A DNA stretch of 64,000 nt from CAYQJL01 sp964573295 (GCA_964573295.1 CAZNJE010000020.1:1-64000); one strand, 5' to 3'; numbered from the stretch's first letter, positions 1 through 8,107 are shown. Numbers and translations: made by a program. Notes: generated by a model from the letters alone, not told the origin.

Positions 1-65
1 CAGGACTCGAACCTGTGACCTCCTGCTTGTAAGGCAGGCGTTCTAACCAGCTGAACTATTCGCCC
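1..65 (-). tRNA. tRNA-Val(TAC), 3' end cut off by the window
   Basis: Read on the minus strand from position 65, the sequence begins GGGCGAA (5' acceptor arm), then a D-arm containing AGCTGGTTAGA, an anticodon arm CCTGC-CTTACAA-GCAGG and a T-arm containing GGTTCGAGTCC. The seven-base anticodon loop CTTACAA places TAC at positions 34-36, which reads valine codon GUA. The 3' half of the acceptor stem and the CCA end lie outside the window. Confidence 0.93.
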
Positions 66-114
66 TCAACTGTCTACCAGCGAGCAAGTTAGCGCGCCAA
101 TCCGGGTTCTGGAT

Positions 115-405
115 TCAGGAATCCACCCCGGCGGAATCAGTCCCCACCGCCTCTTCCGACCGAATCCCACGCCCGGCCAGAATCGCCCACGGCACCAGAC
201 CCAGGTAACCGCCCACGAGCAAGATCGCCGAGATGCTGGTCGAGCCCAAGGCCAGGCTTACGAAGCCCAGACCAATGGTCGCCACGGCGATCACGAAGAG
301 GATGACGTTCCTACGTTCGATGCGCAGGCCGCCGTAGGTCTCCTCGTCTGGCCGTACTCGGTCCCGCCGCTCGGTTCGTTTCGCCTTGCGAGCTTTCGTC
401 TCCAT
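115..405 (-). CDS. small two-helix inner-membrane protein, function unknown
   Basis: A 96-residue protein I cannot name. It has a highly charged, Lys/Arg-rich N-terminus (about residues 1-33) followed by two hydrophobic segments (about 34-54 and 58-77) separated by a short turn, and an acidic, polar tail. By the positive-inside rule both ends should be cytoplasmic, giving a helical hairpin in the inner membrane. Small two-helix proteins of this shape occur next to housekeeping genes in Bacteroidota/FCB genomes, but the match is only one of general form. It lies downstream of mltG on the same strand, 272 bp away, and upstream of the tRNA gene. Codon use resembles its neighbours. Confidence 0.6.
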   Translation of the reverse strand: METKARKAKRTERRDRVRPDEETYGGLRIERRNVILFVIAVATIGLGFVSLALGSTSISAILLVGGYLGLVPWAILAGRGIRSEEAVGTDSAGVDS

Positions 406-677
406 CGATCCATCTCTCTCTTTCTGAGGCTTGTGCCGGTCGCTTCCGCCTCATCGAGCGGGGCGCAACACGGCCACCACTGTGTGACGAAGGTGGTGGG
501 CGGAGCCTCCCTTCCCGCGCCGCGCGGCAGAGCCTACCACGGCACAGCCCCCGACGCCAATCGATCACGATCGGCCGGCCAACCGCTCGCCATCGGTGCA
601 GCGCGTCCAGTCCACTACCTCAACCTCCGTCTCAACCTTCTTCTCAGCCATCTTCTCAGCCGTCGTCTCAACTGTCC
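406..677. other. intergenic region, no gene seen
   Basis: There is no convincing reading frame. Around 615-685 there are imperfect CT-rich direct repeats built on TCTCAACC / TCTCAGCC. No clear terminator or promoter was recognised. Confidence 0.5.
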
Positions 678-1673
678 TCAACTCCCCCGGCGCACCGAAC
701 GTCTGGCCCGTTCGTGCGCTTCCAGGGTCGGGCTGAAGATATGCGTCCCGTCGCCGCGCGCCACGAAATAGAGATCCCGGCAGTCCTCGAGCGGGTCGAG
801 CGCCGCATCGATGCTCTCACGTCCGGGCGAGTTGATCGGCCCGGGAGGCAGGCCCGCATGCCGGTAGGTATTGTAGGGCGAGTCGACTTCCAGGTGTTCG
901 TGCCACAATGGCTGGCCGATCCGGCCGGTGGCGAAGGCCACGGTGGGATCGGCTTGCAGGAGCATACCTCGACTCAGGCGATTGTGGAAGACGGCCGAGA
1001 CGCGACGCCGCTCCTCGGGCCGGGCCGTCTCGGCCTCGATGATCGAGGCCAGTGTCAGGACCGCGTGCAGATCCATCCCGAGCCTGGCCGCGGCCGCCAA
1101 CCGAGCGGCATCGAAGAACTCGAAAAGCGCTCCGGTCACGGTCTTCAGAATCTCGACCGGGACCGTCTCGTGTTCGAAGTGATAGGTTTCCGGGAAGAGG
1201 TAGCCGCTCAAGGTTACCGTCCGGCGCGCCCCCGGGATGCTCGCGCTCACTGCCCGGGCCGCTTCCTCCAATTCGGACAGCGAGACCGGCAATGCCTCAC
1301 TCAATCGCGCCAGGCTCTGTGGTTCGGTCAACCCCTCCGGCAAGGTGACGGGCAGCAGCACCGTGCGACCCGCGGCGAGCTGCTCAGCGATCTCCAGGGG
1401 CGTCTGGGTCCCGGAAAGTGCGAAGGTGCCCGATCGAATACTCGTATCCTGGCCGCTCAGCCGCAGGTACCAGGTCCAAGGTGTGCGGGCGCGCAACAGG
1501 CCCAGCGCGACCAGCCGCGATTCGACCTCGGTCACCGATGCCCCGCGCGGGATCTTGACCCAGGTCTCCTCGCCTTCCGGATCGGCCGGCGTTCGCAGCG
1601 CATGCCAACCGTAGGCCCCCATCGCCGCTGCCGTGATGATCCCAATCACCAGGATCCACGCCAGCGCGCGCAT
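678..1673 (-). CDS. mltG: endolytic murein transglycosylase MltG (YceG family)
   Basis: Cuts nascent peptidoglycan glycan strands and so terminates their elongation; it acts at the periplasmic face of the inner membrane. The 331-residue product matches the usual MltG length. It has one N-terminal transmembrane helix (about residues 4-22), a LysM-like region, and the YceG domain with the diagnostic stretches GYLFPETYHF, SIIEAET (catalytic Glu about 213), LQADPTV, SPYNTY and GLPPGPINSPG. The frame is open further upstream into ruvX, but I chose the ATG at 1673: it begins the membrane helix, lies 19 bp after the ruvX stop, and has purine-rich GGGGAGGCGAGG upstream. It is the last gene of a cell-wall and housekeeping run, probably co-transcribed with ruvX, an adjacency common in bacteria. 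Confidence 0.93.
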   Translation of the reverse strand: MRALAWILVIGIITAAAMGAYGWHALRTPADPEGEETWVKIPRGASVTEVESRLVALGLLRARTPWTWYLRLSGQDTSIRSGTFALSGTQTPLEIAEQLAAGRTVLLPVTLPEGLTEPQSLARLSEALPVSLSELEEAARAVSASIPGARRTVTLSGYLFPETYHFEHETVPVEILKTVTGALFEFFDAARLAAAARLGMDLHAVLTLASIIEAETARPEERRRVSAVFHNRLSRGMLLQADPTVAFATGRIGQPLWHEHLEVDSPYNTYRHAGLPPGPINSPGRESIDAALDPLEDCRDLYFVARGDGTHIFSPTLEAHERARRSVRRGS

Positions 1674-1692
1674 CACAGTCACCTCGCCTCCC

Positions 1693-2403
1693 CTAGTCCC
1701 GGTCATCCGGTGGATTTGGATCTTTCGGATCGGCCGAGCCATCGGGCTCGCCGGCGTCGCCTCGACCGCACCGCCGATCCCGATCGTCCTGGTTATTCCC
1801 GTGATTGCCAGCCGTCCGGTGCACCCGTAGACCGGCCACACGCTGATGGTCGAGATAGTCCTGGAGAAGGAGCGCCGCGGCCAGGCGATCGATCTCGCCA
1901 CGATCCCGTCCGCCGCCACCGCCGCCTCGGGCGCGCTCACCCCGATCCCGTCCCCCGCCTCCGCCGCCACGGCCGCCACGGCCGCGCTTGCCGGACCCGC
2001 CGCGCTCACTACGTTCACCAGGCCGCGCGCGCTTCGGCGGGCGCCGCTCGTGCAAGATGCGCTCGGCCTCCCAGCTCGTCAGGCCCTCGTCCCACAAAAT
2101 CACCCGCAGGCCACTCTCCTCCAGGGCTCGGGCGACTCGTCGCGCGTAGACACCGATCTCGCTCGGATCGCCACTGGGCAGCTTGGGGTCGCCGATCAGA
2201 ACCCACCTGGCGCCCTCTTCCTCGGCCAGCTCGCGGAGATGGTCGATCAGCGCCGGAAAGGGTAGCTCGACGGTGCTGTGCGGCGTGGCCAGCCCGCTCT
2301 CCAGACAACCGAGCGCCAGGCCGGTGCGACGCTTGCCTAGATCGAGCGCCAGGATGCGCTCGCGCGGCTCGGGATGTGTTGTCGGAATTGTATCGGGTGT
2401 CAT
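1693..2403 (-). CDS. ruvX: RuvX/YqgF-family Holliday junction resolvase-like nuclease with an Arg/Gly-rich insertion
   Basis: RNase H-fold protein of the YqgF family, implicated in Holliday junction resolution and in 16S rRNA 5'-end processing. The three acidic residues are present: Asp21 in LALDLGKRRTG, Glu107 in DEGLTS, and Asp172 in IDRLAAALLLQDYL. It is 236 residues long against about 140-150 for typical members. The excess has two parts: an insertion of about 50 residues (121-169) rich in Gly, Arg and Ser with RGG-like patches, placed between the Glu motif and the last Asp motif, and a polar C-terminal tail after about residue 185. In most homologues the insertion site is a short basic loop. 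The catalytic core looks intact. It sits 17 bp downstream of the anti-sigma kinase gene and 19 bp before mltG. Confidence 0.88.
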   Translation of the reverse strand: MTPDTIPTTHPEPRERILALDLGKRRTGLALGCLESGLATPHSTVELPFPALIDHLRELAEEEGARWVLIGDPKLPSGDPSEIGVYARRVARALEESGLRVILWDEGLTSWEAERILHERRPPKRARPGERSERGGSGKRGRGGRGGGGGGRDRGERARGGGGGGRDRGEIDRLAAALLLQDYLDHQRVAGLRVHRTAGNHGNNQDDRDRRCGRGDAGEPDGSADPKDPNPPDDRD

Positions 2404-2420
2404 TTTGGCCGGGGCCGTGC

Positions 2421-2876
2421 TCAGCAGCTCTGGGCCTGGGCTGCACGCTGTCGGGCCTTGCGCAGGATGGCCCAGCAGCCCTCGCCCTCGACGATTTCAA
2501 AGCTGACCTCGTCCATGAGGCTGCGCATGATGAAGATGCCGCGGCCGCGCGGGGCCAGGATGTTCTCGGGCTCGGTCGGATCCGCGCTCATCACCTTCTC
2601 GACATCAAACCCCGGCCCGCGGTCCCGGACCGCGACCCGGATGCAGTCGTCATCGATCGTGAAAGCGAAATCCACCGGCAACGACTCATCGTGCTTGTTT
2701 CCGTGCTGGATGGCGTTCGTGCCGGCCTCGACGACCGAGATAGCGATCGCATTGACCTCTTCCTCGCTCAACTCCATCGGCTCCACGATTCCTTCGACGA
2801 CCTTGTCGACGATACTCAACCACTCCAGGTTGCTGGGAATCGTGACACTGATTTCGTTGGGCTTGCGTAGGTCCAT
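2421..2876 (-). CDS. RsbW/SpoIIAB-like anti-sigma factor serine kinase (HATPase_c_2)
   Basis: A 151-residue GHKL-type ATPase of the anti-sigma regulatory factor family. Such proteins bind either a sigma factor or a STAS-domain antagonist and switch partners by phosphorylating the antagonist. The N box (EAGTNAIQHGN, 50-60), G1 box (VRDRGPGFD, 83-91) and G2 box (RGRGIFIMRS, 110-119) are all present, so ATP binding is expected. There are no transmembrane segments. It lies 102 bp downstream of a STAS-domain gene on the same strand, which suggests that the two form a partner-switching pair. No sigma-factor gene is visible in the window, so the output target is unknown. Start ATG at 2876 with GAGGG about 10 nt upstream. 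Confidence 0.87.
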   Translation of the reverse strand: MDLRKPNEISVTIPSNLEWLSIVDKVVEGIVEPMELSEEEVNAIAISVVEAGTNAIQHGNKHDESLPVDFAFTIDDDCIRVAVRDRGPGFDVEKVMSADPTEPENILAPRGRGIFIMRSLMDEVSFEIVEGEGCWAILRKARQRAAQAQSC

Positions 2877-2978
2877 GCGCTTTCACCCTCGATGATCATC
2901 GGCCGCCGGAACGTTGCCACCCGCATCTGGCGGATGAAGATTGGGCCCATCCCGTATCGGTGGCCCGCGAAACTACGA

Positions 2979-3314
2979 CTAGAAGCTGGCCAGGGCTTCC
3001 TTCTCGGTTTCGAACGTCTCGAAGACGGTGTGCAGCTTGGTCACCATGAAGATCTGGTTGATCCGGTTCGCGACGCGGCACAGTTTGAGCTGCCCGCCCG
3101 CGTTGGTCACCGTCACGTGACTGGCGATCAAAATACCGAGCCCCGTGGAGTTCACCCAGGAGACATCGCCCAGGTCCATCAAGATGCGCTTGGTGTCCTG
3201 TTCCAGACGCTCCCTGATCATATCCCGGATACTGTCGGCGTCGGGTCCGCCCATGAGCTTGCCGCTCAAAGTGATGACTGCCACATCGCCTTCCATGCGC
3301 TTCGCGACCTTCAT
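2979..3314 (-). CDS. STAS-domain anti-anti-sigma factor (SpoIIAA/RsbV-like)
   Basis: A 111-residue single STAS domain. The region carrying the phosphorylated residue reads VNSTGLGIL (54-62), equivalent to the DSTGLG of RsbV or DSSGLG of SpoIIAA. The usual Asp is Asn here, while the Ser-Thr pair (56-57) that accepts phosphate is kept. The likely role is to sequester the adjacent RsbW-like kinase when unphosphorylated. Its ATG overlaps the rluD stop codon as ATGA (3311-3314), so translation is probably coupled to rluD. This places a partner-switching antagonist inside a housekeeping operon. Confidence 0.9.
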   Translation of the reverse strand: MKVAKRMEGDVAVITLSGKLMGGPDADSIRDMIRERLEQDTKRILMDLGDVSWVNSTGLGILIASHVTVTNAGGQLKLCRVANRINQIFMVTKLHTVFETFETEKEALASF

Positions 3315-4303
3315 TGATTTCCTCCTGCTTCAGTCAATCGCAGCAGTACCCGCTCCATGTCTCGCGGGACCGGCGCCTCGAAGACCAACCACTCCCCGTC
3401 GGCGGGGTGACGGAATCCCAGATGGTATGCATGCAGCCCTGTGCGATCGAGTTCGCGCAACAGGGCCTGCGACCGGACCCGGTCCCTCGGCGCCAGACGA
3501 CTCAGGTAGCGGACGCCTCCGTAGACCGGATCCCCAAACACCGGATGTCCGATGCTCGATAGATGAACGCGGACCTGATGGGTCCGCCCCGTGCGCAATC
3601 CTACGCGAAGGAGTGACAGCGAGTCAAACCGTGCCAGCACTTCCCAGCGCGAGAAGGCGGGTTTTCCACCCCGCTCGACGACGGCCATCCGCTGCCGGTT
3701 CCGGGGATCGCGCCCAATGGGACGGTCGATCTCCCCCGCATCGGCAGCCGGTTGTCCCCAGGCCAGCGCAGTGTAGATACGCTCGGTGGTGTGCTCGGCG
3801 ATCTGCGTCCGCAGCGACTCGTAGGCCCGGGCGCTGCGCGCCACGACCATCAGGCCGCTGGTCTCCCGGTCCAGCCGGTGAACCAGCCCCGGGCGCAGCG
3901 TGCCCCCCGGGGCCCGCCAGCCGGGCCAGCGATGCAGGAGCCCGTGCACCAAGGTCCCCGACCAGTGGCCGGGGGCGGGATGGACGACCAGGCCGGGCGG
4001 TTTGTGCAGAACCAAGAGGTCCTCGTCCTCGAAGACGGGCTGAAACTCGACCGGCTCGGGCGCCAGCGTGATGGGCTGAATGCCGGCGTCGGCGGGCCAG
4101 GTGATCCGCTGTCCCTCCCTGACCGGCATGCTGGGCTTGCAGGGCAGGCCATCGACCAGCAGCGCGCCCTCACGGATCAGACGTTGGATCTGACTGCGGG
4201 TGATGCCCTCCACGCGCTCGGCCAGGAAGAGATCGACGCGGGTTCCTTCCCCCTCTTCCTCCACGAAGAGCTCCCGCTGCCGACCTTCCATGGAACCGGT
4301 CAT
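3311..4303 (-). CDS. rluD: RluD-family 23S rRNA pseudouridine synthase
   Basis: Converts uridine to pseudouridine in large-subunit rRNA (positions 1911/1915/1917 in E. coli for RluD; the exact targets here are inferred). The 330-residue protein has an N-terminal S4 RNA-binding domain (about residues 15-65, containing TRSQIQRLIREGALLVDG), then the RluA-type catalytic domain with motif II HRLDRETSGL, whose catalytic Asp is about residue 145, and later RTGRTHQVRVHL. I start it at the ATG at 4303 because this overlaps the lspA stop as ATGA and has AGGGGG upstream; an in-frame ATG at 4324 lacks a ribosome-binding site. The lspA-rluD adjacency is common in bacteria. Confidence 0.92.
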   Translation of the reverse strand: MTGSMEGRQRELFVEEEGEGTRVDLFLAERVEGITRSQIQRLIREGALLVDGLPCKPSMPVREGQRITWPADAGIQPITLAPEPVEFQPVFEDEDLLVLHKPPGLVVHPAPGHWSGTLVHGLLHRWPGWRAPGGTLRPGLVHRLDRETSGLMVVARSARAYESLRTQIAEHTTERIYTALAWGQPAADAGEIDRPIGRDPRNRQRMAVVERGGKPAFSRWEVLARFDSLSLLRVGLRTGRTHQVRVHLSSIGHPVFGDPVYGGVRYLSRLAPRDRVRSQALLRELDRTGLHAYHLGFRHPADGEWLVFEAPVPRDMERVLLRLTEAGGNQ

Positions 4304-4842
4304 GGGCTTCGGTCCCCCTGGCACTCGCTCGCACTGCTGCTCTCGGCCTCGCTCTCGTTCGGGTTCGCGTTCTCACCGTGGTCGTGACGGTTGGCCCACT
4401 CCATGGCAATGAAGCCGGCCGCCAGAAAGAGCACACCCAGCGTGACTCCAATATCGGCCACATTGAAGGTCGGCCAGCGGTAGGCGCCAATCCCCACATC
4501 GAGGAAATCGACGACATAGCCGAGCCAGAGGCGGTCGATGAGGTTGCCGACCGCGCCTCCCAATACCATGCCGAAGGCCACGCGGCTGCCGCGGATGTTG
4601 TAGCGCCCCGAGCTCACCAGGTAGATGACCGCGGCCACCGAGACGAGTGAGACGAAAATGAACGCGATCCGATTGCCGGGGAACAGGCCGAATGCGGCGC
4701 CCGCATTGTGCACGTGCCGCAGCATCAACCAGGAGCCGATAACGGAGACGGCCTCCCCCGGGATCAGCTCGGACCGGACCAGCCACTTGCTGGCCTGGTC
4801 GGTGAACAGAACGGCCGCGGCGGTTGCGTAGAAACGAATCAC
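4300..4842 (-). CDS. lspA: lipoprotein signal peptidase II
   Basis: Aspartyl protease that removes signal peptides from diacylglyceryl-modified prolipoproteins in the inner membrane. The 180-residue product has four hydrophobic segments. The two catalytic aspartates are Asp103 in GNLIDR and Asp130 in FNVADIG, spaced as in the known enzyme. The start is a GTG at 4842 whose bases overlap the pnp stop (GTGA, 4839-4842); the upstream extension of the frame has no membrane character. A C-terminal polar tail follows the last helix. The window encodes several lipoproteins for it to process (Pal, CpoB and the UGA-containing redoxin lipoprotein). Confidence 0.95.
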   Translation of the reverse strand: MIRFYATAAAVLFTDQASKWLVRSELIPGEAVSVIGSWLMLRHVHNAGAAFGLFPGNRIAFIFVSLVSVAAVIYLVSSGRYNIRGSRVAFGMVLGGAVGNLIDRLWLGYVVDFLDVGIGAYRWPTFNVADIGVTLGVLFLAAGFIAMEWANRHDHGENANPNESEAESSSASECQGDRSP

Positions 4843-5723
4843 GCCATCGCGCCCATGCCGCCAAGCACGCCTTCCACGACGGCGTTGAGATGGGGTTGGG
4901 CCGCTGCGGCAGCGCGCAGAATGTTCTCGACATTGGCGACCTGGAGCGCATCGGGCAAGCACATGTCGGTCACGGCGCACAAGGCCAGGCACCGCATACC
5001 GGCGTGGACGGCCGCCAAGTTCTCCGGAATCAGGCTCATCCCCACGACGTCAGCGCCGATCATGCGCAAGAATCGGTACTCGGCGCGGGTTTCCAGATTG
5101 GGACCCGCGACGCCCGCAAACACACCCTTGTGAAGCGTGATGCCTCGACTCAAGGAGGCGCCGACGGCCAGCTCGATCAGGGCGCGGTCGTAGGGCTCGC
5201 TCATGTCGGGGAAACGCGGCCCCAGGCTGTCGTCGTTGGGACCGATCAGGGGATTGTCGCCCATCAGATTGATGTGATCGACCACCGCGACGAGATCGCC
5301 CTCGCGGTAGAGCGGATGGAGGCCGCCCACCGCGCTGGTCACGACCAATGTGTGCGCACCCAAGGCGTGCAGCACGCGCACCGGGAAGGCCACCTCCTGC
5401 ATGGAGTAGCCCTCATAGTAATGGACCCGGCCCTTCATGACCGCCAGCGTCTTGCCGGCCAGACGTCCGAAGAGCATGTGCCCGAGGTGATGCGCCACGG
5501 TGGAATGAGGGAAGTGGGGAATCTCCTCGAAGGGCACCGTCGCATCCAGTGTCAGCCTCTCGGCCAGGCCGTCGAGCCCCGAACCCAGGATCAGCGCCAC
5601 GTCAGGAGCAGCGAAGCCTCTCGTTTCGAGGAAGCGAGCCGCCTCTTCGGCCCGACTCCGGAGCGAGAGCGATGAATGGGCATTGCGGGGATGGCGGTCG
5701 AGCATCCGAGACTCGTCGTTCAC
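4839..5723 (-). CDS. trimeric-type purine nucleoside phosphorylase, possible 6-aminopurine specificity
   Basis: Phosphorolysis of purine nucleosides to base plus (deoxy)ribose-1-phosphate. The 294-residue protein matches the low-molecular-mass PNP/MTAP family: LILGSGL near the N-terminus, the phosphate-binding HST, GRVHYYEGYS, GPNLETRAE (Glu211, the base-binding Glu201 of the human enzyme) and VGMSLIPE. Two departures stand out. The usual VTNAAGG is VTSAVGG, and the position of human Asn243, which reads the purine 6-position, is Asp253 in AVTDMC. In this superfamily Asp at that site is found in enzymes that accept 6-aminopurines such as methylthioadenosine phosphorylase. Start GTG at 5723 overlaps the divIVA stop (GTGA); an ATG six codons in is an alternative. 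Confidence 0.88.
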   Translation of the reverse strand: MNDESRMLDRHPRNAHSSLSLRSRAEEAARFLETRGFAAPDVALILGSGLDGLAERLTLDATVPFEEIPHFPHSTVAHHLGHMLFGRLAGKTLAVMKGRVHYYEGYSMQEVAFPVRVLHALGAHTLVVTSAVGGLHPLYREGDLVAVVDHINLMGDNPLIGPNDDSLGPRFPDMSEPYDRALIELAVGASLSRGITLHKGVFAGVAGPNLETRAEYRFLRMIGADVVGMSLIPENLAAVHAGMRCLALCAVTDMCLPDALQVANVENILRAAAAAQPHLNAVVEGVLGGMGAMA

Positions 5724-6748
5724 TTGCGCGCACCCTCCTCCGCGTTGATCTCGAAGAAGCCTTCCGCCCTTTCCCTCGGCCTGAAGAACCCAGCGTCATC
5801 GTCCGCCTCGCCCTCGGCGTCGGCGTCGGCTTCGCGGGATCGTGGCTCGTGGTAGGCAGTCCGCTCGCGCCGGGGCGCCTCCTCATCCTCCTCGCGGCGC
5901 GCGGGACCCTCCTCGCGGCGCGCGGGACCAGGCCCCGCGTCCGGGGAATTCGCCGAATCGGTTTCGAAAGCCGTCTGCTGATGAGGCCCGGTCCGCGGGC
6001 GGACCACCTCCGGATCCCGTCCGGGGCCTTCGCCGGATCCACCGGTCAGAACGGGGCGCTCTCCCTCTTCTCCAACTCCAACGACTTCGCCGGCTTCGGC
6101 CAGAGCTTCTTCGGATGGAGGCCGGTCAAGCTCGTCCCGGCTACGCTCCCGAAGCCCGGCCGCGGGCAGGAACGCTTCCGTCGCCGGTTCCTCCAACCCA
6201 CGCTCAGCCGGATCGGCGCCGGCGGGCGGTTCCTCCTCGATCGGGGTCGTCTCCGCCACCAGCGACTCGGCCCGTGCGTCGAGCTCATCGATCGTCTTCA
6301 GATCATCCCGGTGGCTGCCGAGGAACTGGTTTTGACCGTCGAGCAGGTCTTGGAAGCGCTGCAGGAAGAGCTCCTTCTGCCGGCTCAGGTGGTGAATCTG
6401 CTCGCCCAGCAGCCGCAACCGGCTGCGCGAGTCTTCCAGGATGCGCTCGGAACGTACGTGGGCATCGTTGATGATGCTCTCGGCCTCATTCCGGGATTGC
6501 TCGCGCGACTCGGCCGCAATGCGCTCGGCGGTCAGGATCGAACTCTGCAGCGTCTTCTCGAGGTTGTGATATTCCTCCAGCCGTTCGCTCAGATACCGCA
6601 CCTTCTCGCTCAGCATCCCGTTTTCTTGAAGGACCCGCTCGTATTCGTCGGCGACCATGTCCAAGAAGATACGCACTTCCTCGGGGTCGAATCCTCGCAT
6701 GGTCTTGCGGAAGCTCTGTTTGCGGACCTCCAGGGGCGTCAATTTCAC
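5720..6748 (-). CDS. DivIVA-domain coiled-coil protein with acidic low-complexity tail
   Basis: The N-terminal 60 residues match the DivIVA lipid-binding domain (MKLTPLEVRKQSF, then RGFDPEEVRIFLDMVADEYE), which recognises curved membranes, for example at cell poles or septa. A long predicted coiled coil follows (about 35-175). The C-terminal half is low-complexity, dominated by Glu, Asp, Arg, Pro and Gly. I place the start at the GTG at 6748, giving the canonical MKLTPLE beginning with GGAGGGAG about 9 nt upstream; a GTG three codons earlier sits directly on the ribosome-binding site. DivIVA is best known from Gram-positives but occurs in several didermic phyla. It appears to head the pnp-lspA-rluD-STAS operon. 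Confidence 0.87.
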   Translation of the reverse strand: MKLTPLEVRKQSFRKTMRGFDPEEVRIFLDMVADEYERVLQENGMLSEKVRYLSERLEEYHNLEKTLQSSILTAERIAAESREQSRNEAESIINDAHVRSERILEDSRSRLRLLGEQIHHLSRQKELFLQRFQDLLDGQNQFLGSHRDDLKTIDELDARAESLVAETTPIEEEPPAGADPAERGLEEPATEAFLPAAGLRERSRDELDRPPSEEALAEAGEVVGVGEEGERPVLTGGSGEGPGRDPEVVRPRTGPHQQTAFETDSANSPDAGPGPARREEGPARREEDEEAPRRERTAYHEPRSREADADAEGEADDDAGFFRPRERAEGFFEINAEEGARK

Positions 6749-6934
6749 AGGCGCCACCTCCCTCCGTATGATTGTCTGGCTCCCTGCCTTCCACAGCCCT
6801 CGGGATAAGGACCGGCCTCCATATGTCCTCTAGGACGACGCGCGTGATCCGGATCGGCGCCGGCGCGCCGCACTCCCCGCACGGTGGAGGTACCTCACTG
6901 TAGGAGTGGGCCAACAGGCGGGCAAGAATAAAAG

Positions 6935-6963
6935 TTCCGCCTCACGGGAGCGGCCGCTATAAT
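6935..6963 (+). promoter_or_regulatory. sigma-70-type promoter for fbp
   Basis: A perfect -10 hexamer TATAAT at 6958-6963 is preceded, after 17 bp, by a weak -35 TTCCGC at 6935-6940. It faces fbp and predicts a leader of roughly 85 nt. It lies in the 306-bp divergent region between divIVA and fbp (6749-7054), in which I see no gene. Confidence 0.55.
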
Positions 6964-7054
6964 CGTTCGGCGGAACCGTCTCTGCCGCCGGGGTCGGCGA
7001 TCCTCGTCGCGACACCGACCGGGCGGATCACGCGATAAGGAAGGAGTTTCGGAC

Positions 7055-8107
7055 ATGGCCGTGTACCCCGCGAACAACGAGAACGCCAACAGGCTCATCG
7101 GCATCAGTTTCTCCGAGCACGTTGCCGAACAACAGCACCGCCTGTCGCCCGCCGCGCGCGGCGAGCTGAGCAGCCTGCTCATGCACCTGATGATCGCGGG
7201 CAAGATCATCAGCCGCGAGACCCGCAAGGCGGCCCTGGTCGACATCCTCGGCTTGACGGGCAAAATCAATGTCCAGGGCGAAGAGGTCCAGAAACTGGAC
7301 GAGTACGCCGACATGATCATGATTCACAACCTGCGCTACACGGGGCACCTGTGCGCGATGTCTTCCGAGGAGCACGAGGACATCATCCCGATCCCTGAAC
7401 GCTACGCGGTCGGCAACTACGTGCTGACCTTCGATCCACTGGACGGATCCTCGAACATCGACGCCAACGTGGGCATCGGCACGATCTTCTCCATTCAGCG
7501 CCGGGTCAGCTCCGGCCCCACCGGCACCCACCTGGACATCCTGCAGCGCGGTAAGAACCAGGTCTGCGCTGGGTACATCATATATGGACCGAGCACCATT
7601 CTGGTCTACACGACCGGCCACGGGGTATGGGGATTTACTCTTGATCCCAGCGTCGGGGAGTTCCTCCTGTCGCATCCGGACATCAAGATTCCCGAGGAGG
7701 GCCACATCTACAGCGTCAACGAGGGCAACTACTTTAAGTGGGATGAACCCACGCGCAAGATCGTCGACGGCTTCAAGAGCGGGAACAACTACCAGAACAG
7801 AAGCTATTCGGCCCGCTACATCGGGTCACTGGTCTCGGACTTCCACCGCAATCTTCTCTACGGCGGCGTCTTTCTCTACCCAGCCGACTCGAAGAACAAG
7901 AGCGGCAAACTGCGCCTGCTACCCGAAGCGAATCCCCTGGCCATGGTCGCCGAGCAGGCGGGCGGCGGCGCCAGCACCGGCACCCAGCGCATCCTCGACA
8001 TCGAGCCCAAGCGCCTTCACCACCGCGTGCCGCTGATCATCGGCAGCCTCAAGGACGTGGAGTACGCCGAAAAGATCTACGCCGAGGCCGAATCGGCAGC
8101 CACGTAG
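7055..8107 (+). CDS. fbp: class I fructose-1,6-bisphosphatase
   Basis: Hydrolyses fructose-1,6-bisphosphate to fructose-6-phosphate in gluconeogenesis; a cytoplasmic Mg-dependent enzyme. The 350-residue protein is full length. Motifs include EEHEDII (metal-binding acidic cluster), FDPLDGSSNID (about 127-136, the diagnostic metal site), then NRSYSARYIGSLVSDFHRNLL cut here to its key residues Arg-Tyr-Ile-Gly-Ser for substrate binding, GGVFLYP, and LLPEANPLA. Start ATG at 7055 follows GGAAGGAG. It is transcribed divergently from divIVA and appears to be monocistronic. Its last codons run directly into a 21-bp tandem repeat. Confidence 0.96.
   Translation: MAVYPANNENANRLIGISFSEHVAEQQHRLSPAARGELSSLLMHLMIAGKIISRETRKAALVDILGLTGKINVQGEEVQKLDEYADMIMIHNLRYTGHLCAMSSEEHEDIIPIPERYAVGNYVLTFDPLDGSSNIDANVGIGTIFSIQRRVSSGPTGTHLDILQRGKNQVCAGYIIYGPSTILVYTTGHGVWGFTLDPSVGEFLLSHPDIKIPEEGHIYSVNEGNYFKWDEPTRKIVDGFKSGNNYQNRSYSARYIGSLVSDFHRNLLYGGVFLYPADSKNKSGKLRLLPEANPLAMVAEQAGGGASTGTQRILDIEPKRLHHRVPLIIGSLKDVEYAEKIYAEAESAAT

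Noticed and set aside
6830..6914. Small zinc-ribbon-like peptide upstream of divIVA (CGECG motif) on the minus strand
   Set aside because: Its frame runs on through divIVA as an antisense-like shadow, it has no ribosome-binding site, and the region contains the fbp promoter.
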